Below, in pieces: positions 1-11,234 of a stretch of 64,000 bases of DNA. The position numbers and the translations under genes were made by a program. Source of the stretch: Corylus avellana. Taxonomy: Eukaryota > Streptophyta > Magnoliopsida > Fagales > Betulaceae. Location: the NCBI RefSeq assembly GCF_901000735.1, contig NC_081547.1:21142838-21206837 (forward strand), in the 5' to 3' direction. Within the stretch, counting starts at the first letter, position 1; each line of letters begins with the position of its first letter. The notes beneath the pieces are model-generated. The model had not been told where the DNA came from. It saw nothing but the letters and a program-made list of their open reading frames with translations, and ran no database searches.

Positions 1-29
1 ATTAAACAAAGCTAAAAAGATACATCCCA

Positions 30-1012
30 CTAATCATCTGTGACGGGCTCCACCTGAGCTCCCTCGGTGAAATAATCATCACCGTTGATCTGATCAAGAA
101 CGAGCACCAATCCCATGGCAAAAGCCCCATCAAAGCCAGGCTTAACGCAAAGGGAGAAAACGTCCTTCCCTAGCAGCACGTGGGTGGAAGCATCCACTTT
201 GCGTCGGATCTCAGCCACTGATTCCTTCCCCGCATTCAAGATCGTGCAACAGCGTTGCGAAAAGTGTCCCTCGATCTGGTACTCCTCCCCTGGGTCGCTA
301 TACACCTCCACGCTCACGCTCGACCGTCCGATCATCGAGGATCTCCGCACGCTGAAGATCGGTTTCTGGTGCCCGTCGATTCTCTCCCCTATAAAGCCCT
401 CCCACCGGTGGTGGAGACTCGGCCTCTGTTTCACAAATCAAAGTATTTGAATTAACTCACCGAGTCGATCGGAATCGCTCAAATTAACGAGTCAAGCACA
501 CTACAAAGGGAAGTAAATTAATTCCCATTAAATAAAACGAGATTTTCACGACCGTTTTTGTAAGCATTGGCAATTTTAGTTTCCGTACTCACCGAGTTGA
601 CTCAAATCAAATCGGTAACACATTAGAAAGAGACAAGAAAAATCAAAGACGACCCATTAATGCAAATCAGAAACCGAGCCAACCCTTTTCTGAAAATATA
701 CATATTTCCCAAATTTTTCATTAAAAATCACACACAAACTCGACTCACTGAGTCGAAACTCGTTGGTAACGAAAAAAGCTACATTACCTTCCGGCGGACA
801 GTGAGGAGACACCTTCCGTTCGCGTCCATGAGAACGATTTCGCCCCTGTCACGGGTTTCGGGCCCGTACGAGTCGACTCGGAAGACCAAGTCGCCCTTGC
901 AATCATAGACGGTGAAGCCATCATTGGCGAAGAAAAGAGAGGTCTTGAGGACGGTGAGATGAGTCTCTTCTTGGAATACGAACCCAGCTTCCACAACAAA
1001 GCCTTGTTTCAT
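30..1012 (-). CDS. LURP-one-related (LOR) protein, two exons, copy A
   Basis: Exon 1 is 1012-788 (75 codons, starts MKQGFVVEAG) and ends AAG before donor gtaatg. A 362-bp intron (787-426) ends in ..aaacag. Exon 2 is 425-30 (131 codons plus stop, starts RPSLHHRWEG). The product is 206 aa, normal for the family. Family hallmarks seen: LTVLKTSLFF, DGFTVYDCKGDLVFRVD, GEIVLMDANG and LLTVRRK in exon 1; the HHRWEG motif, an IFSVRRSSMI strand, and FSLCVKPGFDGAFAMGLVLVLDQI near the end. Known of the family: a tubby/scramblase-like beta barrel, with Arabidopsis LURP1 acting in basal defence against oomycetes. The biochemical role here is unknown. The start is the first Met, just before the conserved barrel. 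The paralogue is at 11235-12386; this copy has one unit of the C-terminal VEPVTDD motif, the paralogue three. Confidence 0.9.
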
Positions 1013-1260
1013 ATCTTTGGTTAATTGGTTTCCTTAAGATTTCCGAAGACTTTGATGCACAACAATGGAAGATAGAGACTCTGTTTGTGTTTGGGCCTTG
1101 AGGTTGTTGTATGGTGGAGCTAGCGTTGAAGAGACCTAAACGTTGGGAAGAAGATTTATATTGTTGGAGAGACAGGTGAGACACACGGTGAGAACTCGGA
1201 GCTCACCGTTTTGACACGTGCGATGTGGTTTTGCATTTTTCACATGAGATAACAATATAA
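1013..1260 (-). promoter_or_regulatory. Promoter of LOR copy A
   Basis: Reading the minus strand, a TATA box (TATAAAT) lies at 1160-1154, about 140 bp before the start codon. Upstream of it is a G-box CACGTG at 1215-1220, in the context GCACGTGTCA on this strand. The same arrangement of G-box, TATA-like box and leader occurs in front of the paralogue (12559-12564 and 12500-12508). Conservation between two otherwise diverged copies supports function. G-boxes bind bZIP or bHLH factors; which one acts here cannot be seen. Confidence 0.6.
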
Positions 1261-2040
1261 CATGGACGAGCAATGCTGTACTCCAAATCCAGGTCAAATC
1301 CTAACCTGGATTTTTAAGTACACTTTTTTTTTTTATTTTTTCGAGATGACAGCCAAAATTATCGGTAAATCCAAATCACTTTTATTGCCACGCAGGAACT
1401 AAACTTTAAAGTAAAAAAGTTAAAGTGTACGTAATTTTTTTTTTTAATTTGAAAAACTTCGCTTAATTAACTTTTACTATTTTTGTAATTACGTAGTTTA
1501 TTGTATCAAACTTTAAAAAGTTTATAATATCATAATCCGTTATGATTTTCTGTTAAATTTTAACGAGACCTTCAAAATTTTTAAAATACCAATTTTTTTT
1601 TATTACTTTTTAAATTATTTAATTAATATAATTTATAAATTTATAAATTTTATAGAAGTATGGTAAACCCTAATTTGATGTATGATTTAACTTCAAACCC
1701 TAACAAGAGAGGTGACATAGTAAATTTTTTAAAATTTGAAATACTAAGTCAAGAGTTTTTAAAAGGAGTTCTCCTAGTGTTTTTCTGGTCCTACGTGAAT
1801 ATTATTTTTTAAAAACAAAGTATGAGGAATAAGTGAAGTTTTTTTTTTTTTTTTAAAAGAAAATGTTAGTTACTCTCCCGAAGTCTTTCTCGTTTTACGT
1901 GTAAATTATTTTATAAAAACTAAATAAAAGCAATTTTTTTTAATAAATAATTTTCACATAGAGTCAACAATACACGAGAATAACATTAATTAACCAGGAA
2001 CTAGAGCACCTAGCATTCCTTTTTTTTTAATCATAGAGTT
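1261..2040. repeat. AT-rich spacer with an old Mutator-like MITE remnant
   Basis: There is no gene. From about 1,453 (aaacttcgcttaatt) to about 1,850 (gaataagtgaagttttt), the ends and internal phrases (tttttgtaattac, ttttctgttaaat) resemble the intact MITE at 47471-47914 and the equivalent stretch of block B near 12,760-13,020. The copy is degenerate and no target duplication is visible. Confidence 0.45.
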
Positions 2041-5000
2041 GGAGTGGCCATTCCTTCTCTCACTAGCTATGAAGAGTTTCCTTTTCTCCTCTCAAGATCT
2101 TGGTATGGACCCCAACCCCCAAGCATAATATCTTATCAGGAAGCTAGGGCATATGCAATATTATATTATAAGGTGTGAGTCGTGTGACTCGAATACGAAC
2201 GAATCGGTTGCTTTCGGCATGACTGAGTTAACTCGGGTGCGTACGTAACCAGTATTGGAAACAAGTAATTTATTATTATTATTATTATCGGAAACAAGTA
2301 ATTATTTATATATAATGAAAAATGGGGATTGCCTTTTTGTATTGCTTCAGTACGTACGACACAAGTTTTCACTGCCAAATGCTGGAAAGGCGGATGAATG
2401 TTTGCCGAAACCGAAAACGACCCATCATTTGCCGCAATTCCATTATTTTTATAAAAGAAAAAGAAAAGACTTTTCGCTCTGTGGAAAATAAAAAGATAAA
2501 GACAAAGGAAAAGGAAGAAGAAGGCTGCGATTTATATTGGAGGAAGAGGTGAGGGATGACGTCAAGTCTTCGTCTTCCTCAAAACAAGGATGGTACGAGA
2601 GACCGCCATCCAGGCCGCAGGTTGCTGATTAGAGAATAGAATTTATTAGCTTTTTAATTTATATTTTAAAACAATAATATTAATTTTATAAGCAAATTAG
2701 AAAGGAAGAGAAGGGACATAGTTGCCCTCTATAATAAAGAATGTGCCGACAAACCAGCTGAAGTTATATGATGCCGACGCCACCCAATTCATTAAGAAAG
2801 CATGAATTAACTACCCTCTTTCTTAGATTAGGACGTGTGCAATTTCAAAAACTAAAACTAAATAAATTTTATGATATTATTTTTAAGGTTTTACAATGTG
2901 ATTAAATACTTCTTAGGTTAGGCCAAAAAAAGAAATATTAGCTCATATCGTCAGAAAAGCTAACGGAATTCGTTAAACTAATATGTTAGCATCAATTAAA
3001 TATGGTCACGTGTCCGAATTGCCTAGTCACTATAAATATAATATGGTATGGTAGTACTTGACAGCAAGAGAAGTTAAACACCCTAAACTCCACGTAAAGT
3101 AAAAATCAGTTGTCGGTGAAATCCTTTCCCTGCGTACGCCGGCCTCCCCACGTTCTGATTTCACCAATGAAAAAGGCTAAGAGATTATTAAAAATCGACT
3201 ATTTGAGTGATTATTTGGAATTTTACTAGGTGACATATGAGGGGAGATTAGGGGATTATTGTAAGAGAAATGATAAAAATTATTTTCTATAATATTTTTC
3301 ACCAATTTCTCTAGTGAATGGCTGAATCCATCATTAAATTTGTACGACTCACGTGAGTCCACAAATGTAATGATGGATCCATTAGATTTGTAAAAAGAGA
3401 TTTTTGAAATATGGTTTAAAAAAAAAATGTATAACATGTTTCTTATCGTAAGAAGTTGCGGTTTAAGAAATATTTTGTGTTTTGGTTGAAAATATGTTTT
3501 TGTGTGACGTAAATGTTATGATTTTTTTTAGAAAAAAAAAATTTAGTAGAAAGGAAAAATGAAAGAGGAAAGGATTAGCATATTGACCCTTAGGGCTTGT
3601 TTAGCAACTCTTTTTTCTTTTCTTTTTTATTCCTCTCTATCTAAATAAGTCAAAAAAAAATTATCAAACAACTGTTTTTACAAAACACCAACAACAAAAA
3701 CTCGAAACTTCTTTTACCTTAATATCACATTACAACACTTTTTCAACCATAACACAAAAAAAGTTATCAAACATCCCATAATGTTTGTGCTTCCTTTTCT
3801 TTCGTTATACTCTTAATTTCTATAATCAACACCTAGAAAGTCTAAAGTCGGGCCAAATTAAATCATAACGATGAAATAAAAGAAGCTAATTATTAATACC
3901 TTTACAATTTCATTTCATTTCCCATCTTGAGCTTATCTTAACCTTCTCAATCACCGTCCTTAGCTAAATGAATCATATCTTTCAATCCTACTCCCTTAAT
4001 TTAATATTAAATTTGTAGGTCAAAAATTGACAACCACAGTGAATGTCAAAATTAACATGCCAACGTTAACGTTGTATATACACATGCATGGAACATCAGT
4101 TTTATCGGATTCTGCTAAACGAGAACAGTTGACCTCTTGGTTTGTGGGAAACAAACAAGCAGCTACAAGTGATGCCAATAATTGTAAAGCAACTTAATTA
4201 CAAAATAATAATAATAATTAGTATTATTATATATTATTATTATTGTAAAGCTTAGCTAGGGTGTACAACATAGCTAGGCAGATATTTCGGTTAACACGAA
4301 TTACGGCTTACTTTCCGATCTGCATGGAAGTGAATCTTATGTCTTTTCAACTCCAAACCTCAAAATTTACTTTAAATAGAAATAAAAGCCTCAAATTTAC
4401 TCTTAACGATCTCTTTTGTAAATTCTCTTCTGCCATCTCAATTATTGTCTGGCCATGCGTATCTATGTCTCTCACCCTTTTGTTTTCACTATAACTCAAG
4501 ATAATGATGATATACTCATATAAGATATGGGCTTGAGACTGATTTCATTCAATGAAAACGGCACAGAGATGACCGAAATCAATGATAAATTATTAGTGGA
4601 TCCAAAAATGTTTTCAGTTAGCCAAAGATAATTATTTTCATTAGGTGTAAAATGATTTACGCTTTTCAACTACATAAATCAAGGTAAACCATTTTTTACA
4701 GCTCTCTCGTACTCTCAAGTAGAAAATTATAAAAAGAATCTTTATAGGACCTACCTACCTACCTGAGCAAGTCCTATGTTCCTTGAAAGTAAACCTGCTT
4801 GGGTAGGGAGGCCTCACAAGGGCCTTCTCACATAGTACTCGATCTTCTTTTGTAGCTCCCCTCGGTCTTCTATTTCTCTAGCTATTATTGCTGCTCCTCA
4901 ATATGTGTATATTCTTACGATGTGAATAAAAGTTGATATTTATAAGCTAATCTGATTGACTAAAAGTATAAGAAATATTTGTCGAATTTTCGTATGAGCC

Positions 5001-6221
5001 AAACATATATATAAAAAAAATAAAAAAATAAAAACCTTTTTAGGCCAAAACAAACTAGGTCGAAATGTACTGAGTTAATTATTGAATATAGTTATCGTGT
5101 GCAATAGATTCCATAGCAACTCCCTTTTTGTAAATCAAAAGTAATGATTCAATCCGAGTCATATAACTCAGTCTTTTTAAAAAAAAAAAAAAAAATTATC
5201 CTACACAACTGATGTCCATAGCATCTATATATGTAACATAGTTGTTGAGATCGATGTTGATCATATTAAGATTTTAATTCTTAAATTCAAGACCTTTATT
5301 TAATATTTTCAGAGAATGACATAAATATCAAATTAAAATTCCTTTAAAAAAACAAAAATTAGAAGCCACGGTCATGGAGGCCATGGCTCCATGACGGCAT
5401 GACCAAAGTTGGCACTAGCTACCTCTATGTTAAGGTACAGCTCATAACCGCGTCTTAGAGAGATGGGTTATGGCCCTTCCAATTAGAGGGGGTGGGGGCC
5501 CCATGCACCCCGCTTTGACTCATTTTGCTTTTTTTGAAGTATTTTTTTTACGAAGAATGATATAATTATCTTTGTAAATTGGAATATATACTAACAGAAA
5601 GAAGCAAAAGAAACAATGGGGAATTGAAGAGGATCTTTCTTACCACAAATAGGAAAGAAAGGGGGAAGAGAGGAGAAATTTGTAACCGCAGCTCAATATG
5701 AAAGAAAGTGGGCAGAAAAGTTACCAAAACGTTGAGAGCAGGGCTAGCAATTTAATCCGCGACCCGTTACGATCATGACATCTAATTTTAGGGTTAGGGT
5801 TTAGGTTAAATGAGTTAAAGTTATAAACGAATTATAACTCGTTTAATAAACATGTTATGTTCGAATTTGATATAAACAAGTTTACGAATTAATCGGATTG
5901 ACACAAACCTTGTATGTAAACCCGTTTTACCTGGCCTAGTTGAGAGAGCGTGGGATACTAGACCCCACTATTTAAGGTAAAAGAGGCAATGTAAAGTTTG
6001 AAGGGGAGCCCACATGGAACATGGTCCCATGCTAATAACACCCCTGTCTCTCACGTCAACTTCATTTAAAACGCTAAAACAAAATAAATGAAGTGTGAAA
6101 ATGTCAAAGCCAATATGGTCGTCGGTCGACCACCGGCCGGCACAGTTTTTGTTTTGGCACTCCACTGTGGAGCAGTAAAGTCTGTTGAACTGTAAATACC
6201 CCTATCAAGACTTTTCTCGTC
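2041..6221. repeat. Non-coding part of ancient duplicated block A
   Basis: No open frame here looks coding. The block recurs in diverged form elsewhere: 2,040-2,520 matches 14,225-14,640; 2,800-3,450 matches 23,700-24,130; 3,780-4,480 matches 15,000-15,890 and 24,200-24,760; 5,340-6,220 matches 18,830-19,300 and, in part, 24,770-24,960. At 3,003-3,050 there is a CACGTG and a TATAAATA, partly kept at 23,880, which may be a promoter whose gene has been lost. The 5,940-6,215 segment is treated separately because it is the most widely repeated part. Confidence 0.6.
5940..6215 (+). repeat. Conserved promoter-like block, copy 1 of about 5
   Basis: A block of about 275 bp with fixed landmarks in order: gttgagagag, taaaagaggcaa, gagcccacatggaacatgg, tcccatgctaataacacc, caaagcca-tggtcg, ttggcactcc, gttgaactgtaaata. 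The same order is found at 19,790-20,060, 24,770-24,930 and 28,920-29,190, and more weakly at 19,100-19,300. A TATA-like tgtaaata closes each good copy. No downstream reading frame is conserved, so it could be a relic promoter, a non-coding RNA locus, or just the best-kept part of the duplication. Confidence 0.5.
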
Positions 6222-6720
6222 TACAACTATTTACTTTCTTTCTTCATTTTTCATTTTTTATTATTTTGTTTAACAGCACACACAATTATTTTCCTCTCGT
6301 CTCTCCCCGCACCAGCAAAACAACAGACTAGCAGGGCAGCCAACCTCCATCTTCCATGTCAATTAAAACGAAACAAATCATCCCCAATAGCCCACTCAAC
6401 ATTTCATTTTTCTTTTCTATTTTTCTTCGTTTTTCTCTTAAAACTCAGTTTTAGAGATCAACAAACATCCGTCTCTTCTATCGTTTTACTTCATTTGATC
6501 CGTACAGCTAGCTAGGTAACTTTGTGACACTGGACCTCGACCTCTTTGATTTGTAGAGATCTGAGTATTAACCAAGAAAACAAAAAACACACTAATTAAT
6601 TTACAAGGAAACACGAGGCGCTTCAGGGAGAGAGGAGGAGGACAAATTAAGCTGGAAAGATGAAGTTTCGTTGAGGGAGAGAGAGAAGGGAGAGAAAATA
6701 TTAAAGATGTGTGAATCCTA
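6222..6720. other. Intergenic, pyrimidine-rich, no gene seen
   Basis: CT-rich leader-like sequence (6,220-6,480) followed by GA-rich sequence. It could be the former 5' leader of a lost gene downstream of the conserved block, but no start codon leads into a plausible protein. The minus-strand frame at 6486-6767 is low complexity. Confidence 0.4.
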
Positions 6721-6721
6721 C

Positions 6722-7162
6722 AGGGCATCTCCAACAGGAGATGGCCAAAATAGCAGCTATAACTCATGAAAAACTACAATTTTATACTTTGTTTGCAATG
6801 AAGTTGTTCTTACCAAAAAAAAAAAAATACAAATTTATACTCTAACTACTCATTATACAGACTACAACAAATTCTTCATTTTACTTGCTATTTTCTATAA
6901 ATATTATTTTGTATGGGACAAAGTGTGAAAGAAAGACGGAAAGAGAGAGACGGTGAAAGAAAGAAAGGGTGAAAAACAAAATAATAATAATAAATTATAG
7001 GGTAAATAGTGAATAGGCAGAATAGTATATTTATTATTTACACTAAAACAAAAAAAATGTCAAAGTAGCTACTGTATTGGTTATATAAAAAAAAAATAGC
7101 CCATAAGTGTCAAATTTAACTATTATGGGTTTTTTTGCCTATTATGCTAAAAATGCTTTATT
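6722..7162. mobile_element. MITE with catctccaacag end
   Basis: The left end gggcatctccaacaggagatg is the familiar end of a common plant MITE group, and the interior is AT-rich with short direct motifs. The right end (tgcctattatgctaaaaatgct) aligns with gcctatttcgctgaagatact at about 25,150 and with the better kept ttgtgttggagatgctc at about 25,310. Target duplications are not clear and the right boundary is approximate. The element lies at the same relative place as the copy after block C, so it probably predates the duplication. Confidence 0.55.
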
Positions 7163-7447
7163 CACTAGGGATTGTACCCTTAATTCCAATAATTTTATAT
7201 CTATGTTGATATTCAATTTTTGTAATGAATATATGTATTCATTGATTAAATGATTTGAGTATATGACATATAAAATATCTTTCACATGTTTATTACTAAG
7301 TTTATCATATTTATTGTGCATGTGAAAGGTCATAGGATTACATTGAATATAGTTATGAGTATGAGTAACGTAGTTATCACGCAAGGTCTTAGTCTATAAT
7401 CTTTATAGCCTTAAAATATAAAGTTCACAGTCTGTAAATGGAACTGG
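7163..7447. mobile_element. Outer LTR remnant X, left part
   Basis: These 285 bp align base for base, with divergence, to the first 290 bp of the solo LTR that follows (cactagggattgta against TGTTGGGAATTGTA, then ttttatatctat, tgcatgtgaaa, ataatcttt). The homology stops at 7447, where the younger LTR inserted, and resumes at 9601. X is therefore an older copy of the same LTR family, split in two. Confidence 0.7.
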
Positions 7448-9600
7448 TGTTGGGAATTGTATCCTGAATCCCAATGATTTTATATCTATATTGACATTGA
7501 AATGTTTGTAATGAAAATATGTTATATTCACTGAATAAATGATTTGAGCATATAACATATAAAATGTATTTTACATGCTTATTACCAAGTTCATCATATT
7601 TATTATGCATGTGAAAAGTCCTAGGATTACATTGAATATGGCTATGGGCGTGAGTAACGTGATTATTACACAAGATCTTAATTTATAATCTTTGTATCCT
7701 TAAATGTATAAAATTCGCAATCGGTAAATGGATCTGGGCATTCCATTTTGAGAAAGACTGTTACATATTGAATCTTGGTGATCTACCTTGATCAAGCGAA
7801 GCGGTGACTTCGGATTGATGTGCAGTGTGCTGAGATCCTAAGGCACTAAACGGACCAAGGAATTGTCTTTTCATAAAGGGACTGTCTATTAGGAAAAGAC
7901 AATAACTCCTTAAAAGACTGCTTTAGACTTTGATTCTAAATTATGAGGGAATTGTGGACTCAGGTGTTCCATGAAGATTGTTTTGATAAATCAAAGAGTA
8001 AAACTTATCATCGGTCGAAATAACCTCAATACATTGAGTGATCATATGAAACATTGTAGGAAGGCTTTTTTCAAGAGAGAATCCAAATCCTTTGTTAGAG
8101 AACAAAGTGATAAGAAACTTCTCATTAAGATAGATTTTATGGTTATTATTCTCAGAGTCTCCAACTGGAGCTTTTTGGTTGGTATACCAAAATATATACA
8201 TATGTTGTTTACATGTATATATGAGAACAACGTAAAATTAGTGACTCAAGGATAAAGAAGTAGAGAATGAAGTGGCAGCATCCTTAGCATTAATTTTGTT
8301 ACGTAATATTTCATGGAGAAATCATAAGTTAACATTAAGAAAGTCAAAATGATTAATTGTTTAATAAAAAATATTTATTGGAGTACAGTCACAATTATTT
8401 AGTGAAATTAATTGTAATTAAAATATTATTGCAAAATAAATGTCAAGAAGATATGGTTACGAACATATTTAAGCCAATAATATTTTTCACTTTAGGTCCC
8501 TCACCAAGTTGATGTTATTTAACCATAATAAGGCTTTCTTATTTATTGGGCTAAATGTTTTATTTATTTAAAACATAGGCCAAAGAGATATTAGAGAATT
8601 GGACTTTGGATAAAACCTAGAAGCCCAATGAACAAGGTACTCGCATAGGCCAAGGAATTTTCCCTTCCCCTATTCGTTGAGTACAGTGGGAAAGAGCTTG
8701 GGATAAAACCCAAGCCCAAGGCCTAGCAGCATGTAGTAGACGCATGGGCAAGAGAAAATTTCCCTAGCCCTATGCGCTACTTTCTAAGGAGGTGGAGGCT
8801 AGGATTTTTACAAGTCCTTGTCGTCCACTCCTAGTAGTCCCAACAGAACTGGGTTTTCTACTACTACTTCTACTTTGTCTCACATTACTTATTTCTCAAC
8901 CTCTGCTAGCATGCTAACCTTATAAACAGAGAAGAGTCTGAGCTCTCAAATGACTCACTCATCCCATTAAGTTCTCTGAGTAATACTGCAAATTCCTCTT
9001 GTGTCCCTCTTGAGTCCTTCCAAGAATAATGTGGCTATTAAAATCATCATTGGGCGATGATTGATCATTATTAGATTTTGATCAAATAATGATTTTAATA
9101 GTCATACCATTTTTGGAGGGAATGAAGAGGGATACAAGAGAGACTTCTAGAATTACTCAAGTTCTTTTGATAATTAATTTTCATAAACTTTTTGAGAATT
9201 AATAGTTCTTGTGTTAACTCACGAATAACAAAAGTTTAAGATTTGAAGAATCAAGTAAGAGGCCACACTCTCTTGGTTATTATGAGTTATTGGTGAGAAG
9301 ATCTAGAGGTTTCATCATCCCAGAGATCTGTCGTGTTCTTGAAGAAATAATAAGTTGTTCTTGAAAAAAAAAAAGAATTTGTTTTTTGTGTTCTTGAACA
9401 AGAAAGAACATGCTCTTAAAGAAGCAAAAAGAATTTTTCTCGAAGCCAAGAGTGGTCGTTGATATCCAAGTAAGTGTTCTTCGTTTTTACAAATTATTTT
9501 AAATAGCAATTGTTCTTCACATTCTTCATAAAGATTTCTTGGCATGAGAATTCGATTATTCCGCTGTGCAAATTTCTGATTTGCAATCATATTCCCAACA
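7448..9600 (+). mobile_element. Solo LTR Y (2,153 bp) nested in LTR remnant X
   Basis: It begins TGTTGGGAAT and ends ATTCCCAACA, a perfect 10-bp inverted terminal pair in TG..CA form. The flanks are actgg (7443-7447) and actcg (9601-9605), a 5-bp target duplication with one mismatch. No retrotransposon interior is present, so this is most simply a solo LTR left by LTR-LTR recombination. A TATA box (TATAAAC, 8921-8927) about two thirds of the way along marks a likely LTR promoter. No protein domain is present, so Copia or Gypsy cannot be decided. It contains a hairpin around 9,037-9,105 (ttaaaatcatcatt paired with aataatgattttaa). Confidence 0.75.
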
Positions 9601-10220
9601 ACTCGGCATTCAATTTTGAGATAGTGTTACACATCGAATCGCAGTGATCTACCTTGATCAAGCAAAGCGGAGATTTCAGATTGATGTGTAGGTGCGTACT
9701 AAGGCATTAAACGGACTAATGAATTGTCTTTCCACAAAGATACTGTCTATAAGGAAAGACAATAACTCCTAAAGATTACTTACGACTTTGATTCTAAATC
9801 TTGGGAGAATTGAAAACTCGGAAGTGAAATTGAGATTGCTTTGATACACCAAGGGATGAATCTAATATACGGTCAACAATTCCAATGTGTTGGGAAATTA
9901 CATATAACATTGTGGGAAAGCTTTTTCCAAAAGTGAATCCAAATTCTTGGTCGAAGAACAAAGAGACAAAAAAATTCTTCTTGGCTGGAGCATTTTGATT
10001 GGCATACTAAAATAATATACATATGTTTTCACAAGTACAAGAATGACGTAAAATCAATGACTCAAGGATAAAAAAGTAAAGAATTAAGTAGCAATATTCT
10101 TAACCTTAATTCTGGTACGAAAGATTTTATGAAGAGATCACAAGTCAATATTAAGTAAGTCAAATTGATTAATTGTTTTGATAAAAAATAAAATAAAAAA
10201 TTTATTCGAATGTAGTCACA

Positions 10221-10354
10221 ATTATTTAGTAGAATAATTGTGAATAAATAGTATTTCATACCGAATGTGAGGGGAGACATTTGATCAATTATTTGGTAGA
10301 AGAATTGTGAATAAATAGTATTTCATACCGAATGTGAGGGGAGACATTTGATCA
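10221..10354. repeat. 67-bp tandem duplication in LTR X
   Basis: Two adjacent 67-bp units (10221-10287 and 10288-10354), nearly identical from aattgtgaataaatag to gagacatttgatca. Y has a single equivalent unit, so the duplication arose in X only. Confidence 0.85.
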
Positions 10355-10689
10355 CAGACATATTTAAGTTAATAATTATCTTTTCTTTTAGGTCCCTAGC
10401 TGAAATTTAACCAAAGATAAGTTTTCTTATTTATTGGACCGCTTAATTGTTTTATTTATTTAAAACATGAGGTAGAGCGATATAGTGTAAAGATGCATAT
10501 ATATATGAGAGAATTGGGCTTAGAATAAACCCAAAAGCCCAGTGGAAAAGGTGGACGCATAAGGCCATGAAAAATTTTCTATCCCTACGCGTTGAGTGCA
10601 GTGAGAAAAGGCTTGGGATAAAACCCAAGCCTAGAAAGTAGGAACATGTAGTAGACGCATGGGTTAGGAAAAAAAATTTTGGCCCAATG

Positions 10690-10857
10690 CGCAGGGCTGA
10701 ACCATTTCTTGGCCTGGGGGCTTGTGGTCCAAAAAAAATTCAAAATTAAAAATTAAAAATTCCTTTAAAAAGTAACTTTTGACCCCCCCTCCTCCCAATT
10801 TTTTTTTAAAAAAATTTTGCCCCTCCCAAAACTACATATTCTAGTTCCACCCCTGCT
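10690..10857. mobile_element. Short insertion in LTR X, non-autonomous TE fragment
   Basis: Relative to Y, X carries about 165 extra bases between 'aatgcgc' and 'tatgtgccactttctaagg'. The insert begins agggctgaacca and ends gttccacccctg, so its ends are roughly inverted. Similar 'ggcggaacca' or 'ggcagagcca' starts occur at 13,300, 40,444 and 60,622. It is probably one of the many plant elements with a gtggcggagcca end; class not determined. Confidence 0.45.
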
Positions 10858-11234
10858 TATGTGCCACTTTCTAAGGAGATGGAGGCTAAGGTTTTTATAT
10901 GCCCTAGCTGACCATTACGTATCGTCATTGTTGGACTATATTTTCTACTACAACTACCACTTGTCTCACATTTTTATTTATCCATTTCTGCTAACCTACA
11001 AAGCTTATAAATACAGAAGAACATAAGCTCTCAAATCACTAATCAAATTCCATTGATAATTAATTGGTAATTAATTAATTACCGATTTAGAACTTAATTG
11101 CACACTATATTATCATTCTTGTCTTCGATTTTGCATAGTAAAATACAACAAAGATCTAGAGCCAAGACAAGAAGAACCTGATGAAGATTACCTTCCATAG
11201 ATTAGCCATTAAACAAAGGCAAAAAAATATCCCA

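Larger units (their letters stand above)
9601..11170. mobile_element. Outer LTR remnant X, right part
   Basis: This continues the older LTR. It parallels 7,733-8,960 of Y: tctaccttgatcaagc, acaataactcct, gggataaaacccaagc, catgtagtagacgcatggg, ctttctaaggag. The equivalent TATA lies near 11,007 (cttataaataca). The last several hundred bases of the LTR are missing or unrecognisable, and the sequence passes into block B near 11,175. Two later changes are listed separately: a 67-bp tandem duplication and a short insertion. Confidence 0.65.

Noticed and set aside
115..455. Plus-strand open frames over the LOR exon 2 region (111 and 66 codons)
   Set aside because: They are antisense shadows of the minus-strand LOR exon, whose protein motifs are clear.
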